Source: Psychrobacter sp. (GTDB lineage: Bacteria > Pseudomonadota > Gammaproteobacteria > Pseudomonadales > Moraxellaceae). Taken from it: DNA of 14,083 nt. Under the pieces are notes generated by a model that did no database searches, was not told the DNA's origin, and saw only the letters and a list, made by a program, of their open reading frames with translations. The position numbers and the translations under genes are program-made. Numbering within the stretch: position 1 is the stretch's first letter; each line of letters starts with the position of its first letter. Location of the stretch: NCBI GenBank assembly GCA_020024075.1, contig JAHHUJ010000029.1, forward strand, positions 1 through 14,083, given 5' to 3'. Of the stretch, positions 13,258 through 14,083 are shown piece by piece.

Positions 13258-13303
13258 GAGCCACTAGCCACTTATATAAAACCGCTAATAACACGGATGG
13301 CTC
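13258..13303 (+). other. Weak inverted repeat in the dehydrogenase-hydratase gap
   Basis: GAGCCA (13258-13263) and TGGCTC (13298-13303) are inverted copies, with TAGC / GCTA nested inside. The loop is long and no T-run follows, so it is not a terminator. An 8-bp direct repeat AACACGGA also occurs in this gap. Confidence 0.25.
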
Positions 13304-13331
13304 AAAACACGGAATGATAGAGGGCAAACCT

Positions 13332-14083
13332 ATGACAAACTATACCAATTTAGATCTAAATATCGATGGCCACGTAGCCACCCTTACCCTAAATAACCCG
13401 CTAGCTCATACTTGGACTGCTGATAGCCTCAAGTCGCTAAAACAACTGGTCACAGACTTAAATAACAACGACTCAGTTTATGCGCTAGTGATTCATGGTG
13501 ATGGAGAGAAGTTCTTCTCAGCCGGTGCAGACTTAAACACTTTTGCCGATGGCGATAAAGGCAATGCCATCTCAATGGCAATTGCCTTCGGTGAAGCTTT
13601 TGAAGCACTATCCAATTATCGCGGCGTCAGCATTGCTGCTATCAATGGCTACGCTATGGGCGGTGGTCTAGAGTGTGCTTTGGCTTGTGATATTCGTATC
13701 GCTGAGTCGCACGCGGTTATGGCACTGCCTGAAGCCGGTGTTGGTTTATTGCCCTGCGCCGGTGGCACCCAAAACCTGCCGTGGCTGGTCGGTGAAGGTT
13801 GGGCGAAACGTATGATTCTGTGTGGTGAGCGTGTTGATGCTGACACCGCCCTACGTATCGGCTTGGTCGAAGAGGTGGTCGAAAAAGGTCAAGGGTTAGC
13901 CATCGCTACCGACTTGGCACAAAAAGTCGCTAAGCAGTCTCCAGTGGCCGTGACCTTATCAAAGCAACTGGTGCAATCGGCTCGATACACCCCGCCTGCT
14001 TATAATCTGATTAATGAGCGTGAAGCTTTTGTCAAACTGTTTGATACCAGCGATCAAACCGAAGGGGTCAATGCGTTTTTGGA
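13332..14083 (+). CDS. Enoyl-CoA hydratase, valine pathway (3' end cut by window)
   Basis: This is a crotonase-fold protein that adds water to a 2-enoyl-CoA; by context the substrate is methacrylyl-CoA, giving 3-hydroxyisobutyryl-CoA. The frame is open from ATG 13332 to the window end, giving 250 codons, so only about the last ten residues of a typical 257-260-aa enzyme are missing. Visible features are the oxyanion-hole motif FFSAGADL (61-68), the second oxyanion segment NGYAMGGGLECALACD (105-120), and the catalytic pair E114 and E134 (in LPEAGVGL), with the 20-residue spacing of rat mitochondrial enoyl-CoA hydratase. PCAGGTQ replaces the commoner PGAGGTQ. AGGG (13321-13324) lies seven bases from the start. 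The layout mmsA, acyl-CoA dehydrogenase, hydratase resembles a Pseudomonas valine cluster recalled from memory, so 3-hydroxyisobutyryl-CoA hydrolase and mmsB may follow. Confidence 0.88.
   Translation, partial: MTNYTNLDLNIDGHVATLTLNNPLAHTWTADSLKSLKQLVTDLNNNDSVYALVIHGDGEKFFSAGADLNTFADGDKGNAISMAIAFGEAFEALSNYRGVSIAAINGYAMGGGLECALACDIRIAESHAVMALPEAGVGLLPCAGGTQNLPWLVGEGWAKRMILCGERVDADTALRIGLVEEVVEKGQGLAIATDLAQKVAKQSPVAVTLSKQLVQSARYTPPAYNLINEREAFVKLFDTSDQTEGVNAFL

Overview
The window looks like chromosomal DNA of a gammaproteobacterium of the family Moraxellaceae, most probably Psychrobacter or a close relative. The reasons are the moderate, AT-leaning base composition, the AT-rich intergenic regions, the protein sequence character (for example a ClpP with a long N-terminus) and the gene set. 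This assignment is inference from sequence feel and no search was run. All ten protein genes lie on the plus strand, and I see no rRNA, tRNA, IS element, prophage or CRISPR array.

Left part (1-5450), housekeeping and protein quality control: rdgB (XTP/dITP pyrophosphatase), tig (trigger factor), clpP and clpX (the ClpXP protease). Long intergenic regions separate them and carry good regulatory candidates: a sigma70-type promoter and nested hairpin in the tig leader, a strong rho-independent terminator after tig, a convincing sigma32 (heat-shock) promoter before clpP, a pair of 19-bp direct repeats before clpX, and a strong terminator after clpX. lon, which follows clpX in many enterobacteria, is not here.

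Middle part (5450-7920): an NAD-type short-chain dehydrogenase whose predicted promoter is overlapped by a perfect 12-bp-arm inverted repeat, then a 12-TM MFS transporter of the YnfM-like type, preceded by another dyad.

Right part (7920-14083), propionyl-CoA and branched-chain metabolism: prpE (propionyl-CoA synthetase), mmsA (methylmalonate-semialdehyde dehydrogenase), an isobutyryl-CoA-dehydrogenase-like acyl-CoA dehydrogenase and an enoyl-CoA hydratase cut by the window end. The last three form the core of distal valine catabolism, from isobutyryl-CoA to methacrylyl-CoA to 3-hydroxyisobutyryl-CoA and, after two steps not in the window, from methylmalonate semialdehyde to propionyl-CoA. PrpE feeds the same propionyl-CoA pool from free propionate. 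prpE and mmsA each have their own promoter-like TTGACC-N18 element and inverted repeats.

The coding content is conventional and I found no clear new multi-gene system. The points most worth a second look are non-coding: the dyads over the SDR and mmsA promoters, mutually exclusive pairings at the prpE ribosome-binding site, the degenerate tandem repeats before rdgB and before the acyl-CoA dehydrogenase gene, and the structured tig leader. One coding oddity also stands out: a short run of non-conservative residues in a conserved helix of trigger factor, which may be sequence error.
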